The notes under the pieces were generated by a model that made no database searches, was not told the origin of the DNA, and saw only the letters and a program-made list of their open reading frames with translations. This document shows positions 46,082-54,752 of a DNA stretch of 64,000 nt, piece after piece (within the stretch, counting starts at the first letter, position 1; each line of letters starts with the position of its first letter). The DNA is from Microbispora rosea subsp. aerata. Lineage in GTDB: Bacteria > Actinomycetota > Actinomycetes > Streptosporangiales > Streptosporangiaceae. Position numbers and translations under genes: made by a program. The DNA lies in contig NZ_BMPY01000018.1 of NCBI RefSeq assembly GCF_014647835.1, positions 62,001 to 126,000 of the forward strand, in the 5' to 3' direction.

Positions 46082-46331
46082 GGGAGAAACGCTCAGCTAT
46101 CTGTTGGAGGCTCGGGGGGAACGGCTACGCGTCTGGGGCGCGTCGCCGCGTCCCTTCGGACACTAGCGAAGGCGCCCCGGCGCATGAGCCCGAACGGGCG
46201 AACAGGGCGCGTTCGCCAGGTGTTCACCCTAACGTTCTTGAACGCGGATGTCGCCTCTGCGGCTGAACGTAACCGATGTGACATCTGTCGTGTTCATTAT
46301 CAGAAGCTTCTTCCGCGGGCACGGGGACGGG

Positions 46332-46382
46332 CCGGACCGGGGCGTCTCCGTCACGGTGGACGGCTCGGCGGCCCCGGCCCGG
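46332..46382 (-). terminator. Long-stem hairpin after the second LCP gene
   Basis: CCGGACCGGGGC (46332-46343) pairs with GCCCCGGCCCGG (46371-46382) with one G-T wobble; the 27-base loop contains its own small hairpin CCGTC/GACGG. It begins eight bases after the stop of the LCP gene. The gap 46082-46331 also contains upstream sequence of the acyltransferase gene, without clear promoter boxes. Confidence 0.6.
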
Positions 46383-46389
46383 AGGCGGG

Positions 46390-48282
46390 TCAGCTCGTGC
46401 AGGGGTTGGTCTCGGCGGTGACGGCGTTGTCGCCCAGGTTGATGGGCGAGCGGACGCCCTTCCAGTCGGCGCCGATGACGAGCTGGATGATCGGCCCGCG
46501 CACCTTGCCCTTCGGCGCGTCCGGCGGGGGCGAGGACGGCGTGAACGGCGTGACCGGGCCGCTCGCCACCCTGCCGGTCTCCGGGCTGACGGTGTTGAGC
46601 AGCTTGCCGATCAGGATCTTCGAGTAGTTCCAGCCCTGACCGGTGTAGCGGACCATGGTCTTCGGCTGGTCGGTGCCGTCGGGCCTTCTCGCGTCGCCGA
46701 CGCCGACGACCTTGAAGCCGAGCCTGGACAGCTCCTCGGCGACCTCCCTGGCCAGCCCGGAGGTGTTGGTGCCGTTGAACACCTGCACCTTGACCTGCTG
46801 CGGCTTGGTCACCACCGGCCCGGACGGCGAGGCCGACGCGGCCGGAGTCGCGGAGGCGGTCGGGGTCACCTCGGTGTCGTTCGCGATGGCCTTGAAGAGG
46901 TTGTTCGCGTCCGGCTGCTTCCACTGCACGCGGTTCTTGTCGGCGGCGTACGGCTCCCACGGCACGGTGGTGGCCTTGAAGCCCTTCGCCGACAGCTTCG
47001 ACGCGCTCTGCGCGATCCTGATGAGTTCTTCGGTGTTGAGCGCGTCGTCCATCGTGACGGACTTCGCCGTGGCGGCGATGAAGTTCTGCAGCTTGCCGAG
47101 GTCGGTGAGCAGGGCGCTGCTGGTCGCCTTCTTCACGACCTGGGAGAGGAAGACCTGCTGGCGCTTGATCCGGGAGATGTCGCTGCCGTCGCCGAGGCCG
47201 TAGCGCAGCCGCACATAGCCGAGCGCCGCCTCACCCTTCACGATCTGCCTGCCGGCGGGGAGCGTGAGCTTCGACTTCTTGTCGTTCACGGGCCGGGGCA
47301 GGCAGATCTCGATGCCGCCGAGCGCGTTCACGATGTTCTTGAAGCCGGTGAAGTCGACCTTCACGTAGTGGTGGATGTGGATCCCCGTGAGGCTTTCGAT
47401 GGTCCGGCGGGTGCAGATCATCCCACCGTCGGAGAACGCGGAGTTGATCATTCCCATGTGCGCCGGGATGAGCTGCCTGTTCCTGTTGTAACAGGCGGGG
47501 ATCATCACCATGGAGTCGCGGGGAAAGCTGATCAGCGTCGCCCCGTCGCGGTTGGGCGACACGTGCAGCAGCATGATCGTGTCGGTGCGCTCACCGTCGT
47601 TGACCATGTGCTGGCCGTACTTCTTGTTGTCGCCCGCGCGGGTGTCGGAACCCACGAGCAGCACGTTGATCGCGCCGGTCTCGTTGACCGGGCGGTTCTT
47701 GTCGAGGTCGTCGGTGGACTCGCCCACATTGAACAGGCCGATGGTGCTCCGGTAGACCTTGTAGGCCGTAAGCGTGCCGATCACCATCACGCACGTGAGC
47801 ACGACGCTGATCCAGCCGCCGATTCCCAGGCGGGGCCGGCCGCCACCACCTCCTCCGCGCCTGCGGGACGGCTTGTCGTCCGGAGGAAGATCGTCGCCGC
47901 CGCCGGAGGCCCGGCTCGCCCGGCTCGGAACGGCCGCCGCTGCCGGGTGATACTCGGGCTGCTCGTCACCGCCGCGCCTGCGGCCGCGCCGCCGCGGCGG
48001 CTCCTCCTCGTAGTAGGGCTCGGGCGGGGCGCTCGGCGCGCCGCGCCGCCTGCCTCGGCGGGGTCCCTCGTCGTACTCCTCCGGCGGGTAGTCCTCCCGG
48101 AGGTCCCGCTGTCCGCGTCGTCTTCCCGGCATGTCCGCATACCCGGCGGGCGCGGGAGCGCGGCCTCGCGGGGGCTCGAAGGTTCCGCCGTACGGGCCGT
48201 CTTCCGGCGGGCCCCAGACTCGCTGGTCGGACGGAGCCGGCGGGGGGCCGGAACGCGCGGCGACGCGTCTGCGCTCGCTCAC
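46390..48282 (-). CDS. LytR-CpsA-Psr family protein with LytR_C domain
   Basis: 630 aa, second wall-polymer ligase in the window. About 150 cytoplasmic residues are Arg-, Pro- and Gly-rich (RRRGRRRGG), followed by a membrane helix (WISVVLTCVMVIGTLTAY), the LCP domain (DGERTDTIMLLHVS, ISFPRDSMVMIP, YVRLRYGLGDGSDISRIKRQ with catalytic Arg), a Ser/Pro linker and LytR_C (VKVQVFNGTNTSGLAREVA). GTG 48282 overlaps the stop of a small leader ORF (GTGA). An alternative GTG at 48318 has no ribosome site. Confidence 0.92.
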   Translation of the reverse strand: MSERRRVAARSGPPPAPSDQRVWGPPEDGPYGGTFEPPRGRAPAPAGYADMPGRRRGQRDLREDYPPEEYDEGPRRGRRRGAPSAPPEPYYEEEPPRRRGRRRGGDEQPEYHPAAAAVPSRASRASGGGDDLPPDDKPSRRRGGGGGGRPRLGIGGWISVVLTCVMVIGTLTAYKVYRSTIGLFNVGESTDDLDKNRPVNETGAINVLLVGSDTRAGDNKKYGQHMVNDGERTDTIMLLHVSPNRDGATLISFPRDSMVMIPACYNRNRQLIPAHMGMINSAFSDGGMICTRRTIESLTGIHIHHYVKVDFTGFKNIVNALGGIEICLPRPVNDKKSKLTLPAGRQIVKGEAALGYVRLRYGLGDGSDISRIKRQQVFLSQVVKKATSSALLTDLGKLQNFIAATAKSVTMDDALNTEELIRIAQSASKLSAKGFKATTVPWEPYAADKNRVQWKQPDANNLFKAIANDTEVTPTASATPAASASPSGPVVTKPQQVKVQVFNGTNTSGLAREVAEELSRLGFKVVGVGDARRPDGTDQPKTMVRYTGQGWNYSKILIGKLLNTVSPETGRVASGPVTPFTPSSPPPDAPKGKVRGPIIQLVIGADWKGVRSPINLGDNAVTAETNPCTS

Positions 48283-48377
48283 CGTACGCCTGCCCTGCGG
48301 ACGGCAACCGGATGACACGGCGCGGCAGCCGGAGGAGTGGGCGAGAGGCCGGAAGGATTACTGGTTCGCTCGCACAC
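48279..48377 (-). CDS. 32-codon leader ORF coupled to the LCP gene
   Basis: GTG 48377 is preceded by a strong AAGGAGGA site four bases away. It encodes MCERTSNPSG, a Pro/Ala stretch and CHPVAVRRAGVR, then TGA overlaps the LCP GTG (GTGA). The LCP start itself has only a weak site, so its translation should depend on ribosomes finishing this ORF. A separate promoter lies upstream. No family known; a regulatory leader is inferred. Confidence 0.6.
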   Translation of the reverse strand: MCERTSNPSGLSPTPPAAAPCHPVAVRRAGVR

Positions 48378-48508
48378 TTGTCCTCCTTGCCTGGCGATCA
48401 GACGTCGCGCTCCGAGGGTAGGTCACGCGAGCGTCCGCGGGCGCCGCGATTGGGAGGATCCAGGCCGCGATCACGCCGTGCCAGGTCCCCCTGATCCAGG
48501 GGCAGAGC

Positions 48509-48539
48509 ATACTAAACACCGACATTTTGGGTATGACAA
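48509..48539 (-). promoter_or_regulatory. Promoter of the leader ORF and LCP gene
   Basis: On the minus strand TTGTCA (48539-48534) and TAGTAT (48514-48509) are separated by 19 bp in an AT-rich island. A start near 48500 would give a leader of about 120 bases before the small ORF and about 220 before the LCP gene. Confidence 0.55.
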
Positions 48540-48587
48540 AGAGTTTACGTTTACCCGCTTTTGACGGTCAGTTAGCGTTCGCCCAGG

Positions 48588-51473
48588 TCAGGCCGGTCTG
48601 TCCCGGCGGCGGAATCCCCGCACCGACAGGGCGGCGGCCAGGCAGGCGAGCGGCACCGCGGGCAGCACGTAGCGGTAGTCGAACTGGGCCGTGGCGGGCG
48701 GGACGACCAGCAGCGCCCAAGCCGTCGCCCAGGCGATGCCCCACCCCCCGGCAGGCGAGGCAACCACACCGGCCCCAGCCTGGCTACCGCGCCAAGCTTC
48801 GGCCTTAGCCAGGCCATAGCGCTGGCCTTTGGGTTCGGTTTGGCTGCCACCCCGCGCTTCGTATCCGGCTCGGTCGTTGCGTCGCACTTCGGCCCCGGCC
48901 TTGCCATCGCGCTGGCCTTCGAACCCGGCCTGGCCACCGCGCCAAGCTTCGGAAACGGCTTGGCCGCCGTGCTGGGCTTCGGGCTCGGTTCGGCTTCCGC
49001 ACCGGGCTTCGGACCCAACCTGGCCAACGCGGTGGCGCGGGCGGGGTGTGCCTGTATTCCGGGATGTGCGTGGGGTCCGGGACGTCCACTTCGTGAACCA
49101 TCGGACGGTCCAGGCGATCGGGGGCACCAGGAGGATCACCAGCAGCGCCGCCCCGGGCAGCCAGGCCACGTTCTGATAAGCCCGCATCAGGCCCGCGAAC
49201 GGTTCGACGACGCGCACCGTGATGGGCCCCTGCTCGTAACGCTGCGCGAACATCTTGCCGACGACCGCGGGGTGCCGGCCGGGCGGCGGCGGCTCGGTCT
49301 CCGGAAACTTGTAGTAGCCGTACGTCTCGGCGTCGGGATAGACGGGCCGCCCGGGGGTGAACGACCTGCCGAGCTCGGTCAGCATGCTGCGGAGATAGTC
49401 GAGCGGCTGGCTGCGGATCGCGAGCGAGGCGAACCTCCCGGCCAGGGTGTCGGTCTCCTTGGTGAAGGTGATGCCGGGCAGCCGGACCAGCGGAGACTCG
49501 GTGTTCCAGATGTACTCCTGGGACACGGGCCGGGACGCGGGGGGCCGCGAGTCGCACAGGACGGCGAGATCGGCCGGAGGCTTCATGATCGAGCAGTCGG
49601 CGAACGACATCGTCCGGGCATAGAGGAAAACCCCGTTCGAGCCGACCAGCCCGACGCGCTGGTGGGTCGCGTAGAACCAGCCCGCGTAGCCCACGACCGG
49701 CAGGAACGCGGCCACCAGGAAGGGCACGGTGAGCCGCGCCACCACCCTGCCCGGCCGCAGCGTTCCGCCCGATCGTGCCGCCCTGCTCAGCCCCAGCGCT
49801 CTCCTGCCCAGCCGCAGCCCTCTGCGCGCCCATGCCACCCTGCCTGGCTGTGCCCCCTGGCCCGCCCGTGCCGCCTCGTCGCGCCGCGTCGCTCCGCCCG
49901 GCAGTGCCGCCTCGTCGGGCCGCACTGCTTCGCCAGGCAGTGCCGCTCCGCCGAACTGCACCTCGTCCGGCCGCGCCGCTCTGTCCGCCCGCGTCGTCCT
50001 GCCCAGCCGCAGCCCTCTGCGCGCCCATGCCACCCTGCCTGGCTGTGCCCCCTGGCCCGCCCGTGCCGCCTCGTCGCGCCGCGTCGCTCCGCCCGGCAGT
50101 GCCGCCTCGTCGGACCGCTCCGCCCCGCCGGGCTGTGCGGCGCCGCTTGCGCGGCGCACGCCGTACGCGAGCAGGAATAGCGCGAAGACGGCGATCAGCG
50201 GCAGCCCGACAGTCCTGGTCAGCGTGGCGGCGGCGAGCACGAGGCCGAGCGCGGCGGCCGAGCGTGGCGTCAGCGTTCCAGAGGGCCGAGGGCGGCGCAA
50301 CGCCAGGCACACCGCCCCCACCACCAGGAACGTGAACAACGAGTCGGAGACGAGCAGGTGCTCCAGCTCGATCTGGTACGCGTCGAGCAGCACAGGGACG
50401 CAGGCCAGGACGGCCGCCCACGTGGGGCCGCCGCGCCGCAGGACGGTCGTGTAGAGCATCACGCCGACGAGCAGCCCCAGCACGTGTTGGACGGTCACGA
50501 CCAGGGCGAAGCTGTGGAACGGCTCCAGCAGCCTCAGGAACATCGAGTAGCCCGCCGGGCGGACGAGGTCGGGCCTCGGCCGCATCGCCGTCACGACGTA
50601 TGTGTAGGAGTCGGGGAACCACAGCGCGGGCCGGTATCCGAGCACGGCCACCAGCCGCAGCAGCGCCCCCAGCCCGAAAACCACGAGGAACCACCGGTGC
50701 CGGCGCGCCCACCTCGGCAACTCCGCACGCGCCGAGGCCACCATGTGCAGCGGACCGCGACGCGGCGGCCGCTTGCGCCGCCTGCCCCTGAGCCGCCCAT
50801 CCCCGGCCCGCCCACTGACTCCATCCGCGGGTCGTTCATCCGCGGATCGCGCGCCCATGAGCGGTCCGTCCTCGGCCCGCCCGCCGCCTTCGCCCTTGAG
50901 CCCTTCATCCGCAGGTTGTGCGCCCATGAGCTGTCCGCTGCCCAGTCGTCTTCCCACGACTCGCTCGTCGCTGAGTCGGTCGCCCGCGAGATCTCCGCCC
51001 GCGAGGTCGTCGCAGGTGAGCCGCCGGGCCGCGCGCGGATCCTCCGCGTACGGTGAGGGCTGCCCCGGTAGCGGCGCGCTAGGCCGCGCGCCCTCGTGCG
51101 GCGTGAGCGGTTCTGGTGGCGGCGCACTCGGCCAAGTGGGCCGGTCGCCTTCGTGCGGTGTGAGCTGCCCCGGTGATGGTGGGGACGGTGGCGTGGCGGG
51201 CCGGGCGGGCTGTCCGTCCTCGGCCTGCCCGTCGTCTCCGCCCATGAGCCGCCGGGCCGCGCGCAAACCTTCCGCATGCGGCATGAGTTGCCCCGGTGGC
51301 GGTGGGGACGGTGGCGTGGTGGGCCGGGTAGGCCAGGGGCCTTCGTGCGGTGTGAGCTGCCCCGGTGATGGCGGGGACGGTGGCGTGGCGGGCCGGGTGG
51401 GCCGGTCGCCCTCGTGCGGGCGCTCGTACCCCTCCGGCCAAGGTGCCGCCCCCCGGCTGTCCGACACCGTCAT
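48588..51473 (-). CDS. GT-C-like membrane glycosyltransferase with repeat insertions
   Basis: 961 aa. Core membrane domain: VVFGLGALLRLVAVLGY, the Asp of WFPDSYTYV in the first outer loop as in GT-C enzymes, VSDSLFTFLVVGAVCLAL and a C-terminal QFDYRYVLPAVPLACLAA. Three low-complexity parts interrupt or extend it: Pro-rich repeats in residues 20-160, Arg/Ala/Gly-rich repeats at about 445-570 (a 37-residue near-identical pair) and Glu/Gly/Arg-rich repeats at about 820-910. All lie on the cytoplasmic side by charge. ATG 51473 has GGGGGGA. Donor (probably polyprenyl-phosphate sugar) unknown. Confidence 0.75.
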   Translation of the reverse strand: MTVSDSRGAAPWPEGYERPHEGDRPTRPATPPSPPSPGQLTPHEGPWPTRPTTPPSPPPPGQLMPHAEGLRAARRLMGGDDGQAEDGQPARPATPPSPPSPGQLTPHEGDRPTWPSAPPPEPLTPHEGARPSAPLPGQPSPYAEDPRAARRLTCDDLAGGDLAGDRLSDERVVGRRLGSGQLMGAQPADEGLKGEGGGRAEDGPLMGARSADERPADGVSGRAGDGRLRGRRRKRPPRRGPLHMVASARAELPRWARRHRWFLVVFGLGALLRLVAVLGYRPALWFPDSYTYVVTAMRPRPDLVRPAGYSMFLRLLEPFHSFALVVTVQHVLGLLVGVMLYTTVLRRGGPTWAAVLACVPVLLDAYQIELEHLLVSDSLFTFLVVGAVCLALRRPRPSGTLTPRSAAALGLVLAAATLTRTVGLPLIAVFALFLLAYGVRRASGAAQPGGAERSDEAALPGGATRRDEAARAGQGAQPGRVAWARRGLRLGRTTRADRAARPDEVQFGGAALPGEAVRPDEAALPGGATRRDEAARAGQGAQPGRVAWARRGLRLGRRALGLSRAARSGGTLRPGRVVARLTVPFLVAAFLPVVGYAGWFYATHQRVGLVGSNGVFLYARTMSFADCSIMKPPADLAVLCDSRPPASRPVSQEYIWNTESPLVRLPGITFTKETDTLAGRFASLAIRSQPLDYLRSMLTELGRSFTPGRPVYPDAETYGYYKFPETEPPPPGRHPAVVGKMFAQRYEQGPITVRVVEPFAGLMRAYQNVAWLPGAALLVILLVPPIAWTVRWFTKWTSRTPRTSRNTGTPRPRHRVGQVGSEARCGSRTEPEAQHGGQAVSEAWRGGQAGFEGQRDGKAGAEVRRNDRAGYEARGGSQTEPKGQRYGLAKAEAWRGSQAGAGVVASPAGGWGIAWATAWALLVVPPATAQFDYRYVLPAVPLACLAAALSVRGFRRRDRPA
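49803..49918. repeat. 116-bp direct repeat, copy 1
   Basis: Identical over all 116 bases to 49998-50113, inside the same gene. Start-to-start distance is 195 bp (65 codons), so the reading frame is kept. Confidence 0.95.
49998..50113. repeat. 116-bp direct repeat, copy 2
   Basis: Perfect copy of 49803-49918. The interval between the copies contains degraded versions of the same short motifs. Confidence 0.95.
51079..51441 (-). repeat. Pro-rich repeats at the 5' end of the GT-C-like gene
   Basis: Three to four units of about 20-25 codons reading RPATPPSPPSPGQLTPHEG occur on the coding strand, with substitutions and length differences between them. Confidence 0.85.
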
Positions 51474-51629
51474 GTCCCCCCTGCCTGCCTCGCGGCGTAC
51501 GCTACCGGCTCCCGGGGACGCCCGTACGAGCGCGGGCTGTGCCTGTGGACAACCGCGACGCGGGAGGCCGGCGGGTGGTCGGGTGCGGGCGGGGGAGCGG
51601 AGCGGGCCGCTAGTCTCGGGGGCATCCCG

Positions 51630-53756
51630 GTGCAGAGATCAGCCCATCCACGTGGGCACACACGGCTGCCGTCACGGCAGAAGGCGGCGGGCAGGGTGCT
51701 CGCGGCCGTCTCCGTCGTGCCCGCGCTCGCGCTGAGCGGGTGGCTGCTCGCCGGGCTGCCGCTGCTGCTGCTCGGGTGGTTCCGCCCGCTGCCGATGGCG
51801 CTGCTCGGCGGCGCCGCCGCCCTCCTGCTGTCCGCCTGCGGCCTGCGCCGCCTGCCCGGGACCGCCGCCACAACGCCCCGGGGGACCACAACGCCCCGGT
51901 GGGCGACGGCGGTCACGCTCGCGGTGGCGCTCGGGTCGGGGGTGTTCAACGGGCTCCTGCACGGCGAGCAGCTGATCGTCCGGCGTGATCCGGCGACCTA
52001 CGCGCAGTACGCCGTCTGGCTCGCCCGGCACGGCTCGCTGCCGATCCCCACGGGGGACTTCGGCGGCCCCGACCCCGCGCTGCGCTTCGACAGCATGGGG
52101 TTCTACTCGGCCGACGGCGGGATCATCCCCCAGTTCATGGCCGGGCCGCCGATGATCCACGCGATCGGCCACTGGCTGGGCGGCGTGCCCGGCCTGCTGC
52201 TGCTCCCGCCCGTGCTGGGCGCGCTCGCGGTGCTCACCGTCGCGGGGACCGCCGCACGGCTCACGGGCCCGCGCTGGGCGCCCCTGGCCGCCGTCGTGTT
52301 CGCGGTCAGCCTGCCCATCCTCTACACGTCGCGGACCACGTTCAGCGAGATCCCCTCGCTGATCCTGCTGTTCGGCGGGATGAACCTGCTGCTCGACGCG
52401 CGGGCCCGGCTCAGGGCCGGGCCGCCCGGCGCGGCGTTCTCGTCCGCCGTGCTCGCCGGGCTGTCGTTCGGGCTGGCGCTGCTGGTGCGCATCGACGGCC
52501 TGCGCGACGTGCTGCCGGTGCTCGCCTTCGCGGGAGGGCTCGTCGCGCTTCGCCGCATCCCCCGCGCGAGGTCCTTCCCCGAAGAACGGCTGGGCGTGCC
52601 GCTGCTGACCGGGCTGCTCGTGGGCGGCGCGTGGGGGTTCGCCGGCGGCTACGTCCTCGCCCGGCCCTACCTGGAATACCTGTCGGGCTCGCTTGTGCCC
52701 CTGCTCGGGATCTGCGCCGTGGTCGTCGTGCTCACGGCCGCCGGCGCGGCCTTCGCCCCCCGGATCGCCGCCCTCGCCCGCCGCCTCCCGAGGGCGGGAT
52801 GGCTGCCGAACGCCGCCGCGGCGCTGGTGGTGCTGGTCATGGCCGGCTTCGCCGTACGGCCCTGGGCGCAGTCCGTGCGCCGCGACGCGGTCACGCCCGA
52901 GGACAGGCTCACGGCCGACTTCATCGAGAAGACGCAGATCGCCAACGGCCTGGCGCCCGACAAGTCCCGGCTTTACTACGAGCACTCCCTCGACTGGCTC
53001 TTCTGGTACGTCGGCGTCCCGGCCGTCGTGCTGGCCACCGTGGCGGCGGCCGTGCTGGCGCGCCGCCTGGCGAGGGGCGGGGAGTTCGGCTGGTTGCTGC
53101 CGCTGGCCGTGATCGGCTGGACGACGGTCACCACGCTCTGGCGTCCCGCGATCACCCCCGATCACCCGTTCGCCTCCCGCAGGCTGGTGCCGGTCGTCAT
53201 CCCCGGCCTGGTGCTGCTCGCCGTCTGGGGGCTGCGGTGGCTCTCACGGCGGCTCGCGCGCACGCGCCGGTTCGCCGGGCGTCCACGTCGCCTGCGGGCG
53301 GCGGTGGCGGCGGGGGTGCTGCTGCTGGCGGCGCCGCCCGCGATCACCTCGATCGGCACGGCGTTCACGCCGGTCAACCGGGGGGAGGCCGCGGCGGTGG
53401 CGGGCCTGTGCCGGGCGATCCCGGCGGACGCCTCCGTGCTCGTCGCCGAGCGCGTCACCGGCGACCGGCTGACGCAGGTCGTGCGCGGGCAGTGCGGGCT
53501 GCCGACCGCACGGGTCGTCTACCCCAAGGACTCCAGCGTGCCGCTGCGCGCCGACGTGCTGCGCCTGGCCGAGGCCGTCCGCCGCACCGGCCGCGTGCCG
53601 GTGCTGCTCGCCGCCGAGCCCGAGCAGCTCATGGCGTACGGCCCGGCGACCCGGGTGATGAGCCTGCGCACCCGGCAGGACGAGCGCTCCCTGGTGGACC
53701 CGCCCGACGGCACCTGGTCGCTCACCGTCGACGTCTGGATGACCGTGCCCGCCTGA
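51630..53756 (+). CDS. Multi-spanning membrane protein, GT-C-like
   Basis: 708 aa with about 12 membrane segments. The first outer loop holds RRDPATYAQYAVWLARHGSL, an Asp where GT-C enzymes place their catalytic acid, and TFSEIPSLILLFGG follows. An outer C-terminal domain of about 120 residues (ADASVLVAERVTGDRLTQVV onward) ends the protein. GTG 51630 lies 13 bases after TAGTCT (51611-51616). Divergent from the repeat-rich gene. It could transfer a sugar from a lipid carrier; no closer assignment is possible. Confidence 0.75.
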   Translation: MQRSAHPRGHTRLPSRQKAAGRVLAAVSVVPALALSGWLLAGLPLLLLGWFRPLPMALLGGAAALLLSACGLRRLPGTAATTPRGTTTPRWATAVTLAVALGSGVFNGLLHGEQLIVRRDPATYAQYAVWLARHGSLPIPTGDFGGPDPALRFDSMGFYSADGGIIPQFMAGPPMIHAIGHWLGGVPGLLLLPPVLGALAVLTVAGTAARLTGPRWAPLAAVVFAVSLPILYTSRTTFSEIPSLILLFGGMNLLLDARARLRAGPPGAAFSSAVLAGLSFGLALLVRIDGLRDVLPVLAFAGGLVALRRIPRARSFPEERLGVPLLTGLLVGGAWGFAGGYVLARPYLEYLSGSLVPLLGICAVVVVLTAAGAAFAPRIAALARRLPRAGWLPNAAAALVVLVMAGFAVRPWAQSVRRDAVTPEDRLTADFIEKTQIANGLAPDKSRLYYEHSLDWLFWYVGVPAVVLATVAAAVLARRLARGGEFGWLLPLAVIGWTTVTTLWRPAITPDHPFASRRLVPVVIPGLVLLAVWGLRWLSRRLARTRRFAGRPRRLRAAVAAGVLLLAAPPAITSIGTAFTPVNRGEAAAVAGLCRAIPADASVLVAERVTGDRLTQVVRGQCGLPTARVVYPKDSSVPLRADVLRLAEAVRRTGRVPVLLAAEPEQLMAYGPATRVMSLRTRQDERSLVDPPDGTWSLTVDVWMTVPA

Positions 53757-53805
53757 CGTGCGGCACGGCGTCCGGGAAGTGAGACCGACAGCCGGCGGGG
53801 CAGAG

Positions 53806-53811
53806 TACCCT
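53806..53811 (+). promoter_or_regulatory. -10 box before the 53820 glycosyltransferase
   Basis: TACCCT lies eight bases before GTG 53820; no ribosome-binding site between them. Confidence 0.45.
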
Positions 53812-53819
53812 AGCCGGAC

Positions 53820-54752
53820 GTGACAACGCCCGAGACCTCTGGAAGCGCCGTGACCCCCGCAGAAACCCCGTACGTCACGATTGTCCTGCCGTGTTACAAC
53901 GAGCAGGACCACGTCATCGACGAGGTCGAGCGCATCTGTGCGGCCATGGACGCCAGCGGTTACACCTACGAGCTGCTGGCCGTGGACGACTGCTCCACCG
54001 ACCAGACGCTCGCGCGGCTGCAGGAGGCCGCGCCGCGCTTCCCGCACATGCGGATCAGGGCGTTCCACCGCAACGGCGGCTCGGGCACCGTGCGCAGGAT
54101 CGGCAGCCAGGAGGCCCGCGGCGAGATCGTCGTGTGGACCGACGCCGACATGAGCTACCCGAACGAGCGCATCCCCGAGCTGGTGCGGATCCTGGAGAAG
54201 GACCCGACGATCGACCAGGTCGTGGGCGCGCGCACCAGCGAGGAGGGCACGCACAAGATCCTTCGCGTGCCGGCGAAGTGGTTCATCCGCAAGGTGGCCG
54301 AGCGGCTGGCCGGGCAGAAGATCCCCGACCTCAACTCGGGCCTGCGTGCCTTCCGCAAGTCGGTGGCCAAGCCGTACCTGCGGCTGCTGCCCCCCGGCTT
54401 CTCCTGCGTCACGACGATCACGCTGGCGTTCCTGTCCAACCAGCACGACATCTACTACCTGCCGATCGAGTATTCGAAGCGGGCCGGGAAGTCGAAGTTC
54501 AACTTCGTCTCCGACGCCTACCGCTACATCCTGCAGGTGCTGCGGATGATCATGTATTTCAACCCGCTCAAGGTGCTCATGCCGCCCGCGCTCTGGCTGG
54601 TCGGCATCGGCTTGGTCAAGGGGTTGTACGACGTGGTCCGCTACGGCTTCTACCTCACCAGCAACGCCATTGTGATCTTCATCTCCGGCATGCTGATCGG
54701 CTCGGTGGCCCTGCTGGCCGACCTGATCGTGCGGTCCAGAGGTGACGTGTGA
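53820..54752 (+). CDS. Dolichol-phosphate mannosyltransferase-like GT2
   Basis: 310 aa. GT-A core with VTIVLPCYNEQDHVIDEVER, VDDCSTDQTL, FHRNGGSGTVRRIG, VWTDADMSYPNERIP (DAD metal site), SGLRAFRK and two C-terminal membrane helices (FNPLKVLMPPALWLVGIG and IVIFISGMLIGSVALLADLI). This is the form that charges polyprenyl phosphate with a sugar, the substrate needed by GT-C enzymes such as the neighbours. GTG 53820; its stop overlaps the next gene start. Confidence 0.92.
   Translation: MTTPETSGSAVTPAETPYVTIVLPCYNEQDHVIDEVERICAAMDASGYTYELLAVDDCSTDQTLARLQEAAPRFPHMRIRAFHRNGGSGTVRRIGSQEARGEIVVWTDADMSYPNERIPELVRILEKDPTIDQVVGARTSEEGTHKILRVPAKWFIRKVAERLAGQKIPDLNSGLRAFRKSVAKPYLRLLPPGFSCVTTITLAFLSNQHDIYYLPIEYSKRAGKSKFNFVSDAYRYILQVLRMIMYFNPLKVLMPPALWLVGIGLVKGLYDVVRYGFYLTSNAIVIFISGMLIGSVALLADLIVRSRGDV

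Noticed and set aside
48588-51473. Treating the repeat-rich GT-C-like gene as two or three fused or frameshifted genes
   Set aside because: A single frame with a good start runs through; membrane helices on both sides of each repeat belong to one domain.
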